Shown in pieces: positions 7,978-16,410 of a stretch of DNA of 64,000 bases (its first letter is position 1; every line of letters starts with the position of its first letter). The position numbers and the translations under genes are program-made. The stretch spans positions 97,629 to 161,628 of the forward strand of contig JAZRFM010000015.1 in NCBI GenBank assembly GCA_045661345.1, written 5' to 3'. The notes beneath the pieces are model-generated. The model had not been told where the DNA came from. It did not search any database and saw only the letters and a program-made list of their open reading frames with translations. Source of the stretch: RUG12461 sp045661345. GTDB taxonomy: Bacteria; Bacillota; Clostridia; Lachnospirales; Lachnospiraceae.

Positions 7978-9491
7978 GCTTCGTTTTCACCTCCGGCTAT
8001 TGTACTCATGATCTTGCTCTGGGTCAGATCCTCTCCCGACAGCTCGCCCACGACCTTGCGGTCACGCATCACGATCAGTCTTGAGCAGGTACGCAGCATC
8101 TCGTCTGTTTCCGAGGAAATAAAGGTCACGCAGACGCCTTCCGATGCAAGCTCCAACACCAGCTTCTGGATATCCACCTTGGTTCCGACATCGATTCCTC
8201 TGGTCGGTTCATCCAGAATCAGGTATTCCGGATGTGTCAAAAGCCATCTCGCAAGAATAACTTTCTGCTGATTTCCACCGGACAGGGATTTGATCGGCGT
8301 ATCCGCGGAAGCGGTCTTTATACTGAGCTTCTTGATGTACTCATCTGCAAATTTATTCGCCTGTGCTTTGGAGAATGGTTTGAAGAACCCGGTCAGAACC
8401 TGAAGAGCCAGAATGATATTCTCCCGTACGGAAAGATCTCCGATGATACCATCCACCTTTCGGTCTTCCGGAAGATAAGCGATCCCGTTTTTCATGGCAT
8501 CCAGGGGCTTGGCGATCTTGACGACCTTGCCGTTTTTCTTTACCGTCCCGTGCAGAACACGATCCGCACCGAAGATTGCACGTACAGATTCGCTCCGTCC
8601 GGATCCGAGAAGTCCAGTAAAGCCGTTGACCTCGCCCTTTTTGATATAGAAATCAAAAGGCTTGATGCCGGCGTCACTCTGCAGATTCTCTGCTTCCAGT
8701 ACCTTCATATCCGCGTCGTCGCCCTGGTAGGTGTTCTGCTCGCTCTTAATATCCGAAAGATCATCCATCTCTTTTCCGAGCATCTTCGCTACAAGCTGCA
8801 CGCGCGGCAGATCCTTGATCTCATACTCTCCGACCAGTGTTCCGTCCCGAAGAACCGTGATCTTATCACATACTTCATAAACCTGATCCAGGAAGTGGGT
8901 CACGAAAATGATCCCTACCCCTCTGGCTTTCAGATCCCTCATCAGACCAAACAGCTTCTCCACTTCCTGTTCGTCCAGGGAAGAAGTCGGCTCGTCCAAA
9001 ATCAGAACTTTACAATCCATGTCAACCGCTCTGGCAATCGCCACCATCTGCTGAACCGCGATGGAACAGCTTGCAAGCTGCTGCGATGCTTTTGCGGGAA
9101 TATCCAAATTTTGAAGAATCTTATCGGCGTCCTGTATCATCCTTTTCCAATGCTGGATGGCACCTTTGGTGCGCCCGATATACATATTCTCTGCCACCGT
9201 CAGATTCGGGCAGAGCGTGATTTCCTGATAAACGGTGCTGATTCCGAATTGCTGGGCATCCTGCGGCGAATGAATCTGAACCTCTCCCTTTTCCTTTAAG
9301 GAAATCGTCCCGGCATCCTTTCCGTAAACCCCGGTCAGTACTTTGATCAGCGTCGATTTACCTGCTCCGTTTTCCCCCATCAATGCGTGGATTTCTCCTT
9401 CGCAAAGGGTAAAATCAACATTTCTAAGGGCCTTTACACCCGGAAAACTTTTTTCAATTCCCCGCATTTCCAGTATTGCATTTTCCTTCAC
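7974..9491 (-). CDS. Sugar ABC transporter ATP-binding protein (RbsA/MglA/YtfR type)
   Basis: 505 residues with two tandem ABC domains, as in carbohydrate importers of the RbsA/MglA class. Domain 1 has Walker A GENGAGKST (about 39-47) and Walker B VLILDEPTS. Domain 2 has a degenerate P-loop region (GLLGSGRSE), the diagnostic signature SLSGGNQQK and LILDEPTRG. The second site is probably regulatory, as usual in this class. GTG start preceded by GAGGG. It is separated from the binding protein gene by a strong hairpin that should lower its expression relative to that gene. Confidence 0.94.
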   Translation of the reverse strand: MKENAILEMRGIEKSFPGVKALRNVDFTLCEGEIHALMGENGAGKSTLIKVLTGVYGKDAGTISLKEKGEVQIHSPQDAQQFGISTVYQEITLCPNLTVAENMYIGRTKGAIQHWKRMIQDADKILQNLDIPAKASQQLASCSIAVQQMVAIARAVDMDCKVLILDEPTSSLDEQEVEKLFGLMRDLKARGVGIIFVTHFLDQVYEVCDKITVLRDGTLVGEYEIKDLPRVQLVAKMLGKEMDDLSDIKSEQNTYQGDDADMKVLEAENLQSDAGIKPFDFYIKKGEVNGFTGLLGSGRSESVRAIFGADRVLHGTVKKNGKVVKIAKPLDAMKNGIAYLPEDRKVDGIIGDLSVRENIILALQVLTGFFKPFSKAQANKFADEYIKKLSIKTASADTPIKSLSGGNQQKVILARWLLTHPEYLILDEPTRGIDVGTKVDIQKLVLELASEGVCVTFISSETDEMLRTCSRLIVMRDRKVVGELSGEDLTQSKIMSTIAGGENEA

Positions 9492-9521
9492 AGGTTACCC
9501 TCACCCCTTTCCACTTTTTAA

Positions 9522-9567
9522 AAAGCGCGGCACAGCGTATTTCTATGCTTACGCCATACCGCGCTTT
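9522..9567 (-). terminator. Attenuating hairpin between binding-protein and ATPase genes
   Basis: An 18-bp stem (AAAGCGCGG... paired with ...CCGCGCTTT) with a 10-nt loop, followed by T residues in the minus direction. Three pairs are G-U only in the minus-strand RNA, showing the fold belongs to that strand. It likely gives partial termination and protects the upstream binding-protein mRNA. Confidence 0.85.
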
Positions 9568-9606
9568 ATCTTACTGCTTTATGGACGTGCCTGACAACAG
9601 TACCTA

Positions 9607-10695
9607 TTAGATTCCGTAGGTGTCTACATCTTCCTGCGTAATCTCGTCAGCATCGAAGCCCTTCTCGTCCATGACGATAACTTTCTCATCGATCGTGCCG
9701 CCGTTCTCGAGAGTCTTGATGATCTCGTCGATGTAGGAAGCCTGGAAAGGATTGCACTGCTGATCGAAGTTCCAGTCACCACTCAGAAGGTTCTCCAGAG
9801 CCCACTCGTTGCAGTCAAAGCCCATGACGATAACATCACCGTCTACACCATGGGTGATACCAGCTGCATCAAGAGCTGCAACAGCACCCTTTGCCATATC
9901 GTCGTTCTCTGCATAGATTACGTTGAACTTCTTGCCGGAATCAATCACGGACTGTACGATCTGCTGTGCCTTCTCAGCATTCCACTCAGCTGTCTGCTGC
10001 TCTACAAGGTTCCACTTGTCATCTGCTGCAACCTTGTCATCTACTGCCTTGGTACGACCCTGCTGTGCTGCGGATCCCATCACACCCTGGATGTGGATGA
10101 TGTCGTACTCGTCAAGATCCTGATCTGCCAGCCAGTCAACTGCATTCTCGCCTTCCTTTTCCATATCGGAAACGATGGAAGCTACATAAAGGCTCGGATC
10201 TGCATCGATGGTACGGTCAAACAGGATAACGCTGATGCCTGCATCGTTTGCATCCTGAAGGACAGAGTCCCAACCAGCCGTATCAGCTGCGGAAAGAAGC
10301 AGGTAATCCACTTCGTCCTGGATGAACTTCTGTGCTGCTGCGATCTGCTCATCATTCTTCAGGCTGTATGCGAAGGAAGCGTCATAGCCGTTCTCCTCGT
10401 TGAACATAGCCTTCAGATCTGCGTCGTTTGCGGTACGATAACCGGACTCGTTCGGGTCGTTGTTGATGATACCAACTTTGATCAGTTCGCCGGCTGCTGC
10501 ATCTGCTACTGCTTCTTCTACAGCTTCCTCAGCTACCGCTTCCTCAACAGCTTCCTCTACAACTGCTTCTGCAACTGCTGCGTCAACAGCTTCCGAAACA
10601 GCTGCCTGCTCAGCCGTCTGAGTCTGACCGCAGCCTGCAAGCATGCCTGCTGCAACGGCGCCCGTGAGCAAAACACTTAAAACTTTCTTTTTCAT
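9607..10695 (-). CDS. Sugar ABC transporter substrate-binding lipoprotein (YtfQ-like)
   Basis: 362 residues. Lipoprotein signal MKKKVLSVLLTGAVAAGMLAGC with lipobox LAGC, so it is anchored outside the membrane. An unusual Ala/Glu/Val-rich linker (about 27-68) precedes a type I periplasmic-binding fold (Peripla_BP_4), containing VDYLLLSAADTAGWDSVL and VILFDRTID, which fit the YtfQ group. GGAGGG before the ATG. First gene of the importer operon. A paralogous binding protein (13412-14470) sits with a two-component system next door and probably senses the same sugar. Confidence 0.92.
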   Translation of the reverse strand: MKKKVLSVLLTGAVAAGMLAGCGQTQTAEQAAVSEAVDAAVAEAVVEEAVEEAVAEEAVEEAVADAAAGELIKVGIINNDPNESGYRTANDADLKAMFNEENGYDASFAYSLKNDEQIAAAQKFIQDEVDYLLLSAADTAGWDSVLQDANDAGISVILFDRTIDADPSLYVASIVSDMEKEGENAVDWLADQDLDEYDIIHIQGVMGSAAQQGRTKAVDDKVAADDKWNLVEQQTAEWNAEKAQQIVQSVIDSGKKFNVIYAENDDMAKGAVAALDAAGITHGVDGDVIVMGFDCNEWALENLLSGDWNFDQQCNPFQASYIDEIIKTLENGGTIDEKVIVMDEKGFDADEITQEDVDTYGI

Positions 10696-10751
10696 CTTTT
10701 ACCCTCCTTTGTTCTGGGACGAAAATCGCCCCGGTTGGTTTTACATGGACG

Positions 10752-10757
10752 ATTATA
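10752..10757 (-). promoter_or_regulatory. Candidate -10 element for the sugar importer operon
   Basis: TATAAT on the minus strand directly after the T-run of the kinase-operon terminator, about 57 nt before the binding-protein start. No clear -35 at 17 bp, which would fit activation by the adjacent AraC-type regulator; that link is inference. Confidence 0.45.
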
Positions 10758-10782
10758 AAAAAAAAACATCGAAAAAGCGATG
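10757..10782 (-). terminator. Terminator of the sensor/regulator operon
   Basis: Minus-strand stem CATCG/CGATG with a 6-nt loop followed by a run of ten T residues, 70 nt past the kinase stop codon. Confidence 0.75.
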
Positions 10783-10851
10783 CACAAATTTCATAAAAAT
10801 GTTCTATTTTTTATTAGAATATGAATAAATTATGAACAAAAGTTGAATATT

Positions 10852-12303
10852 TTATTCTTCCATATTTTTTTTCGGAATAAAAATTTCAACTTTTGTTCCG
10901 CTTCCGTATACGCTTTCCACGGTCAGACCGAATCCTTCTCCGTAATTCAACCGCAGACGTTCCGCTACATTGGACATGCCAAAACCCGTATTGTCCGGAG
11001 AAGGCTTCTGCCGGCCATCGATGATACGCAGCAGCTCCACCAGCTCCTCTTCCTTCATACCGATGCCGTCATCCGCAACCACAATAACCAGACGATCCCC
11101 CCGTTCCTCGGCGGTGATCCTGATCATCCCCATCCCGCGCTTATTCTTGATCCCGTGATACAGGGCGTTTTCCACGATGGGCTGCAGGGTCATTTTGATA
11201 ATACTGCATGAATAATACTGGTCGGGAATCTTGATTTCATAGCTCAGAATGTCCCGATAGCGAAACTGCTGGATCTGCAGGTAGGCTTCGATATGGCTCA
11301 GCTCCTCCTTCAGCGGAATAAAATCCCTGCCGCCGGAAAGGGTCGTCCTGAAAAAGGTTGACAGAGACGTCACCAGGGAAGCCACATCCTCCTTGCGGTC
11401 ATCCTCGGAAAGCCACACAATATTATCCAATGTGTTGTACAGGAAATGCGGGTTGATCTGCGCCTGCAGCAGCTTCAGCTCCAGTTTTCTGGAATTGATC
11501 TGCTCCATACGATTGTGCTCTACCAGTTCACCGATTCGCTCTGTCATACTGTTAAAGCTCGACGCCAGCGCCGATATTTCATCGCCCTGCCGCACATCCG
11601 CTCGAACATCAAACCGTCCGCGGGCAACCTCCTCCGTCACATGCACCAGCACATCAATGGGCTTGGTGATACTGCGCATGATGATGGTCGCCAGAATCAG
11701 GGTGACCACCGCCGTGGTGATCACTGTCAGAATGGCCGCATTCATGAGGACATTCCGTTGTTCCTCCATCTCACGACGCATGACCTCCATACTGACGGAT
11801 TCGTAATAGATATACTCCGAGATCCGCTCCTGTACCAGCTCCGTAATAATCCTGATGTCCGTATCGAGGCGGGTCATGTTTTCATCGTAATGGCCGCTGA
11901 CCTTTACCGTATCATTGATCTCATCCGCCCTTTTCTGCAGGGTTTCCAGAAGATTGACAATACTGACCAGACGCTCCTTTGCTTCCGGAGAGGTGGTTCC
12001 CTGATCCAGCTCTTCAAAGCAGCTTGTCGCCTCCTCAATCATGGAGTCCGGATTGGGCATGCCGATCTCTTCTTCCACCTCGTCCTTGGACAGAGAACGC
12101 GCCACCATCTGATACATGACGGCATCCATGTTTTCTTTAAACACCGTATTGTATTGGTTGGCTCGCGTGATATTCCGAACGATCTCATCGTACGAGGCGG
12201 CCACCCGGTTCAGCTGATAAACCAGAAACCCCGTCACAATGATAAAAGGCACGATCAGCACCATGCTCATGACAAAAAGCTTGGCTTTCAGCGATAGTTT
12301 CAT
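10852..12303 (-). CDS. Sensor histidine kinase, LytS/YesM type
   Basis: 483 residues. Membrane segment at about 8-29, extracytoplasmic helical sensor to about 185, second membrane segment about 187-207, HAMP linker (about 208-262), His_kinase domain with the phospho-acceptor motif QINPHFLYNTLDN, and a HATPase_c domain with PIVENALYHGI, DDGIGM and GFGMSNV. Its start overlaps the regulator stop (ATGA), so kinase and regulator are coupled. Neighbouring binding proteins suggest it reads the occupancy of a sugar-binding protein across the membrane, as in other YesM-type systems; that is inference. Confidence 0.92.
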   Translation of the reverse strand: MKLSLKAKLFVMSMVLIVPFIIVTGFLVYQLNRVAASYDEIVRNITRANQYNTVFKENMDAVMYQMVARSLSKDEVEEEIGMPNPDSMIEEATSCFEELDQGTTSPEAKERLVSIVNLLETLQKRADEINDTVKVSGHYDENMTRLDTDIRIITELVQERISEYIYYESVSMEVMRREMEEQRNVLMNAAILTVITTAVVTLILATIIMRSITKPIDVLVHVTEEVARGRFDVRADVRQGDEISALASSFNSMTERIGELVEHNRMEQINSRKLELKLLQAQINPHFLYNTLDNIVWLSEDDRKEDVASLVTSLSTFFRTTLSGGRDFIPLKEELSHIEAYLQIQQFRYRDILSYEIKIPDQYYSCSIIKMTLQPIVENALYHGIKNKRGMGMIRITAEERGDRLVIVVADDGIGMKEEELVELLRIIDGRQKPSPDNTGFGMSNVAERLRLNYGEGFGLTVESVYGSGTKVEIFIPKKNMEE

Positions 12304-13409
12304 GTACGGTTCCCCCGCGCACGGTATTCTCTGGTCGTCATTCCCTGGGTCTTTTTAAAGGTGGAGCTGAAATAATGCGGATCCTTGTACCCCACCTGAT
12401 AGGCGATTTCAGAACTCCGCATGTCTGTCGTCATCAAAAGCTCTTTGGCTTTTTCCATACGCTTTCCGATCAGGTATTCAATAAAGGTCACGCCCATCTC
12501 CTGTGAAAAGATCGATGAAAAATGATTGGGACTGATATTCGCCACTGTAGAGACGGTATTCAGGGAAATGTCTTCATCCGCAAAATGCTCATCGATGTAA
12601 GCCACTGCCTCCCGAAGCAGCTTTCCATACTTGCTGGCGGCACCGCTGTCCCTGATCTGAATCGCAATACGCAGGTTATGCTCGATATACTGCTTTGCTT
12701 CCATCCAGGAGGTCATCCTGCGTACAACACTGTTGATATCACCGGTTTCCTTCTCCAGCTCCGTGATCTCCACACCCATTTCCTTCAGAAAACGGGCCAT
12801 GGAAAAATACACATCCATCATGATATAGCTCAAAAACAGCATGGATTGGACATTTTTTTCTCCGATAGAACGGAAAAACCGGTCACAAAAGACAGGCACC
12901 TCGCTTTCTGTTCCGGTCCGCAGGAAGGTCTCAATCATCTTGTGTGACGTTTCATCAATCACCGTTGTATCCAGGCTGAGAGCCTCTTCCTCCTGCACGG
13001 CAGTTTCTGCCGGTTCTTCCTCCGGTTTACGTTCCTCCTCGATTTTTGCGGCAACGGATTTGATGCTCTTCAGCAAAGCAGCCGGTGAGATCGGCTTCAG
13101 CAGATACTCCGTCACCCCAAGTCGAACCGCCTCCTGCGCATAGCTGAATTCATCATAACCGGAAAGAATGATGATCCTGGTGTCCGGCAGCTCCTTCCGG
13201 ATCCTTTCCGACAGCTGCAGCCCGTCCATAAACGGCATCTTGATATCCGTCAGCAGAATATCCGGCCTGATTTCCAGAATCATGGGCAGTGCCAGCTCTC
13301 CGTCACTTGCCTCTCCGGCAAACTCGATCCCTTCTTTTTCCCAGTCAATATGCTTTTTGATGCCATCACGCATGACAATCTCGTCTTCCACCAAAAAAAG
13401 CTTTATCAT
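12300..13409 (-). CDS. Response regulator, REC-AraC (YesN type)
   Basis: 369 residues. N-terminal receiver domain with acidic pocket (VEDE), phospho-acceptor Asp55 in LLTDIKMPFMDG and conserved Lys in YLLKPIS; a variable middle about 140-265; C-terminal AraC-type double helix-turn-helix (about 268-365) with TVANISPNHFSSIFSQEMG and IAYQVGYKDPHYFSSTFKK. It probably activates the adjacent importer operon when phosphorylated by the kinase. Two nt separate it from the upstream binding-protein gene. Confidence 0.93.
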   Translation of the reverse strand: MIKLFLVEDEIVMRDGIKKHIDWEKEGIEFAGEASDGELALPMILEIRPDILLTDIKMPFMDGLQLSERIRKELPDTRIIILSGYDEFSYAQEAVRLGVTEYLLKPISPAALLKSIKSVAAKIEEERKPEEEPAETAVQEEEALSLDTTVIDETSHKMIETFLRTGTESEVPVFCDRFFRSIGEKNVQSMLFLSYIMMDVYFSMARFLKEMGVEITELEKETGDINSVVRRMTSWMEAKQYIEHNLRIAIQIRDSGAASKYGKLLREAVAYIDEHFADEDISLNTVSTVANISPNHFSSIFSQEMGVTFIEYLIGKRMEKAKELLMTTDMRSSEIAYQVGYKDPHYFSSTFKKTQGMTTREYRARGNRT

Positions 13410-13411
13410 AC

Positions 13412-14470
13412 TCAGTATTCCCGCTCCTCCAAGATTTCCTTCGTCAGCCGTGTCACCAGATAAGAATTATCCACTACCCAGATCGCACGGATCCCGCTGT
13501 AAGTCGAAAACTGTCCTTCCTCTATATAGGTCATATGCTCCGGCTCTTCCCCCTGTTCCATCTGATCGATCATCTGCACCAGACGCTTCCCATACAACGG
13601 ACTGCATTCGGTGTTTACGGCGATCTTTCCCTCCAGTGTCTTCTGCAGACCGTCATGGGTCGCATCAAAGGAAAGCACCAGAATATCGCCGGCTTTGATG
13701 TTCATGCCAACCCGGCCGCCGGCTTCCTGGATCGCGTCTATGGCTCCGTAGGCTTCATTGTCATTTTCGCAATAAACGACTCTGATCTCCCCCGGGTATT
13801 TCCGGAGAAATTCCTCCATCACTTCCTTGCCCTTCGCCTCTGTATAATCCCCGGTCTGTTCCTCCAGAAGCGTCCAGTTCTCATGCGCATTGACAGCTTC
13901 CTCCAGGGCTCTCGACCGACCGATCTGGGCTGTCGCACCGATGGTCCCCTGAATCCCCACAAGCTGTATGCTGTCCTCATAGCCTTCCTTCTGCAGATAG
14001 GCCTCGAGCCACTTCATCGCCCGTTGCCCCTCCAGATAAAAATCCGAACCGATCCACGCGGTATAGAGGCTTTCATCCTCTACCGATACGGCTCTGTCGA
14101 TGACGATGACGGGGATCCCGGCTTCTTTCGCTTCCAGCAGAGCCGAATCCCATCCTGTCTCAACACAGGGATCCAGAATGATGTAATCCACATCCTGATC
14201 GATAAATTCCCTGATTGCCTTAATCTGATTCTCCTGTTTCTGCTGACCGTCATTAAAAAGCAGCGTGTAGGGACTCTCTTCAAAGGCCTGCTGGATGGAT
14301 GCGGTGCTTGCCATGCGCCAGTCCGATTCCGAACCGACCTGGGAAAACCCTACGGTTACACGTTCTGTTTTCGGCGGTGACGATTCCTGTGCTGGTTTTG
14401 GGGGGACGCCGCAGGAAGACAATACTGCTGCCGAAAGCAGCGCAACCCCAGCAAAATGTAGATTCTTCAT
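13412..14470 (-). CDS. Sugar-binding lipoprotein, likely sensor subunit of the two-component system
   Basis: 352 residues. Lipoprotein signal MKNLHFAGVALLSAAVLSSC (lipobox LSSC), then a type I periplasmic-binding domain similar to the importer's binding protein (VDYIILDPCVETGWDSAL, VIVIDRAVS). Being first in an operon with a response regulator and kinase, it more likely feeds the sensor than the transporter. Start chosen at the ATG giving the signal peptide. A promoter lies 7 nt upstream and the only AGGAG is 19 nt away, too far for normal use. A group II intron ends immediately before the -35. Confidence 0.88.
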   Translation of the reverse strand: MKNLHFAGVALLSAAVLSSCGVPPKPAQESSPPKTERVTVGFSQVGSESDWRMASTASIQQAFEESPYTLLFNDGQQKQENQIKAIREFIDQDVDYIILDPCVETGWDSALLEAKEAGIPVIVIDRAVSVEDESLYTAWIGSDFYLEGQRAMKWLEAYLQKEGYEDSIQLVGIQGTIGATAQIGRSRALEEAVNAHENWTLLEEQTGDYTEAKGKEVMEEFLRKYPGEIRVVYCENDNEAYGAIDAIQEAGGRVGMNIKAGDILVLSFDATHDGLQKTLEGKIAVNTECSPLYGKRLVQMIDQMEQGEEPEHMTYIEEGQFSTYSGIRAIWVVDNSYLVTRLTKEILEEREY

Positions 14471-14477
14471 AGTGTTT

Positions 14478-14506
14478 ATTGTAAGATATCTCCTGGGAAA
14501 GTGCAA
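14478..14506 (-). promoter_or_regulatory. Promoter of the binding protein-regulator-kinase operon, abutting the intron
   Basis: Minus strand TTGCAC (14501-14506), 17-bp spacer, TACAAT (14478-14483), 7 nt to the ATG. The -35 hexamer begins exactly where the group II intron is predicted to end. Confidence 0.65.
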
Positions 14507-16354
14507 ATCGAGTAGGGGGATTTAATCCCCCTCTCACACCACCGTACGTGCCGTTCGGCATACGGCGGTTCAACATAACTTCAAAGCGTGACGCTCATTG
14601 TAATAGTCAAGACAGCTTACAAGCCCCGCCTTTGCCAACACTTCCTTAGAGATTGCTCGGACTACACACGTTTTGGTGGCAACCCAATAGTAGCGGTCTC
14701 CACAGTACGATGTTAGCCTCGCAAGGTCTTTACCAATCCCAAGTTTTTGCAATCCCCTTTGTCTCTTCTTCGGTACTTTCCACTGTTTCCAGATAATGAC
14801 CCTGAGTCTTGTCCGTAAATGTGCGTCAATCTCTGCCATTGCTGTTTTCATAGAGCCAAGGGCATAGTAGTTTATCCACCCTCGTGTCACCTGATTGATT
14901 TTCGCAATCTTACTTGTGACTGTTCCAGGCATTTTTCTACAGGTCAGTTCTTTCAGTTTGCTCTTGAATTTCTTAACAGAGTCCTGATGCGGTCTGCATT
15001 TCCACTCATTTGCTTTGCTGTCCTTGTAGAAGCCAAAGCCAAGGTATTTCAGCTTCTGCGGTCTCGTGATATGGGTCTTGGTCATGTTGACCTTTAACCC
15101 AAGTTTTCTCTGAATCCAATCCGACACTGTTCGCATGACTCTTTTTGCACTCGCTTCGCTTCTGACTGCAATGACACAGTCATCAGCATACCTCGTGAAT
15201 CGAAGTTCCCTTGCTTCAAGTTCCTTGTCCAGTTCATTCAGCATGATGTTTGACAGGAGCGGTGACAGATTCCCTCCTTGTGGGGTGCCGAGTTTGGTTT
15301 CTTCATAACCTTGCGGTGTCATGACTCCTGCTTTCAGGTACTTGCGGATAAGAGATTCTGTATCGCCGTCGTTGATAATGTCGTGAACAAGGCTCATGAG
15401 CCTGTCCTGCGGTACATTGTCGAAAAACTTCTCCAAGTCGATATCCACTATCCATTCGTAACCTTCATTCAGATAGACAAGTAGCTGTCTGATAGCCATT
15501 TCACAGCTTCTGTTCGGTCTGAAGCCATAACTCCATTCCGAGAACAGCGGCTCACACATCGGGCTTATCACCTGTACTATGCCTTGCTGGATTACTCTGT
15601 CCATAACGGTTGGGATTCCGAGTTTCCTCACTCCTCCGTTTGGCTTGGGTATTTCTACCCTCCTGACTGGCTGGGGTTTGTACTCCCTGTGCCTGATTTG
15701 CTCCCTGATACTATTCCAATGCTCTTTGATATAGTCTCCGAGTTCTTCAACCGTCACATCGTCTACTCCGCCTGCTCCTTTATTAGCACAGACTCTCTTA
15801 TAGGCGGCGTTCATGTTGTCTCTGGACAGTATCTTTTCCAACAGTTCCGACATTGCCTTGTGTGCTTTCTCCTTTCCGTTCCCATGGATTCGCCCTAAGT
15901 TGTGCAGTATCTGCTCATTTACGTTTCGCCATTCCTGCTGTCAGGTATTCCATGGAGCATACATTTGATTACACGGTTACATTGTTCAGCCCTTTGACAG
16001 AGCCCATTTCAGAGCCATGCCTACTACGGCTTCTGCTGACTTCTCACAGTTCGTTGTTACTACGGCTAATGGAACCGTCTGTGAGACCTCGCGGGATAAG
16101 CCTGCCAGTCTTTCCTCGTCTACCTGCCTGATTTACGCACATGGGTTACGGTTGCCTTTTGGACTTCGCTGCCTTATGCCAGCTTATCCACCAAGTACGC
16201 CTTATATCAGGTTTCTGTTCGTCAGGCTACGATTTCGCTATCCCTTCTTCTCGCCCACACCTCGCAGTGTAAACCTTGGGAGTTGCTATGAGATTCGTCG
16301 GCAACTACGCCCCTTGTGGACTTTCACCACAGACTGACGGCATGCCCGTCATAC
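14507..16354 (-). mobile_element. Group II intron, about 1.85 kb, with maturase ORF
   Basis: Transcribed on the minus strand. The 3' part has a domain V-like hairpin (14538-14570) directly after the maturase stop, and a domain VI-like stem with GGGGGATTAAATCCCCC; the end is taken at CTACTCGAT (14507). The 5' part has the conserved GTGAAAGTCC block of domain I, and the start is placed at GTATG (16354). Both ends are estimates of a few nt accuracy. The 5' exon is an intrinsic terminator, a target preference known for group IIC introns; the maturase lacks an endonuclease domain, as in that class. Subclass is inference. Confidence 0.8.
14570..15853 (-). CDS. ltrA: Group II intron reverse transcriptase/maturase
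   Basis: 427 residues. Reverse transcriptase domain with VDIDLEKFFDNVP, GTPQGGNLSPLLSNIMLNELD and the catalytic FTRYADD motif (YADD), then a maturase X domain (about 290-400). No H-N-H endonuclease domain follows the C-terminal LDYYNERH, so mobility would rely on other priming. The reading frame is intact. It splices its host intron RNA and copies it into DNA. Encoded in intron domain IV and ending next to domain V. Confidence 0.95.
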   Translation of the reverse strand: MSELLEKILSRDNMNAAYKRVCANKGAGGVDDVTVEELGDYIKEHWNSIREQIRHREYKPQPVRRVEIPKPNGGVRKLGIPTVMDRVIQQGIVQVISPMCEPLFSEWSYGFRPNRSCEMAIRQLLVYLNEGYEWIVDIDLEKFFDNVPQDRLMSLVHDIINDGDTESLIRKYLKAGVMTPQGYEETKLGTPQGGNLSPLLSNIMLNELDKELEARELRFTRYADDCVIAVRSEASAKRVMRTVSDWIQRKLGLKVNMTKTHITRPQKLKYLGFGFYKDSKANEWKCRPHQDSVKKFKSKLKELTCRKMPGTVTSKIAKINQVTRGWINYYALGSMKTAMAEIDAHLRTRLRVIIWKQWKVPKKRQRGLQKLGIGKDLARLTSYCGDRYYWVATKTCVVRAISKEVLAKAGLVSCLDYYNERHALKLC

Positions 16355-16356
16355 GT

Positions 16357-16391
16357 AAAAAAGACCTCCCGGTTGTCGGGAGATCTTTTTC
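16357..16391 (-). terminator. Terminator of the wall hydrolase gene, 5' exon of the intron
   Basis: Stem AAAAAGATCTCCCG paired with CGGGAGGTCTTTTT, 5-nt loop, in the minus direction, 20 nt past the hydrolase stop. The predicted intron starts within a few nt of the T-run. Confidence 0.88.
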
Positions 16392-16410
16392 CTCTTTCGT
16401 ATGGATCGGT

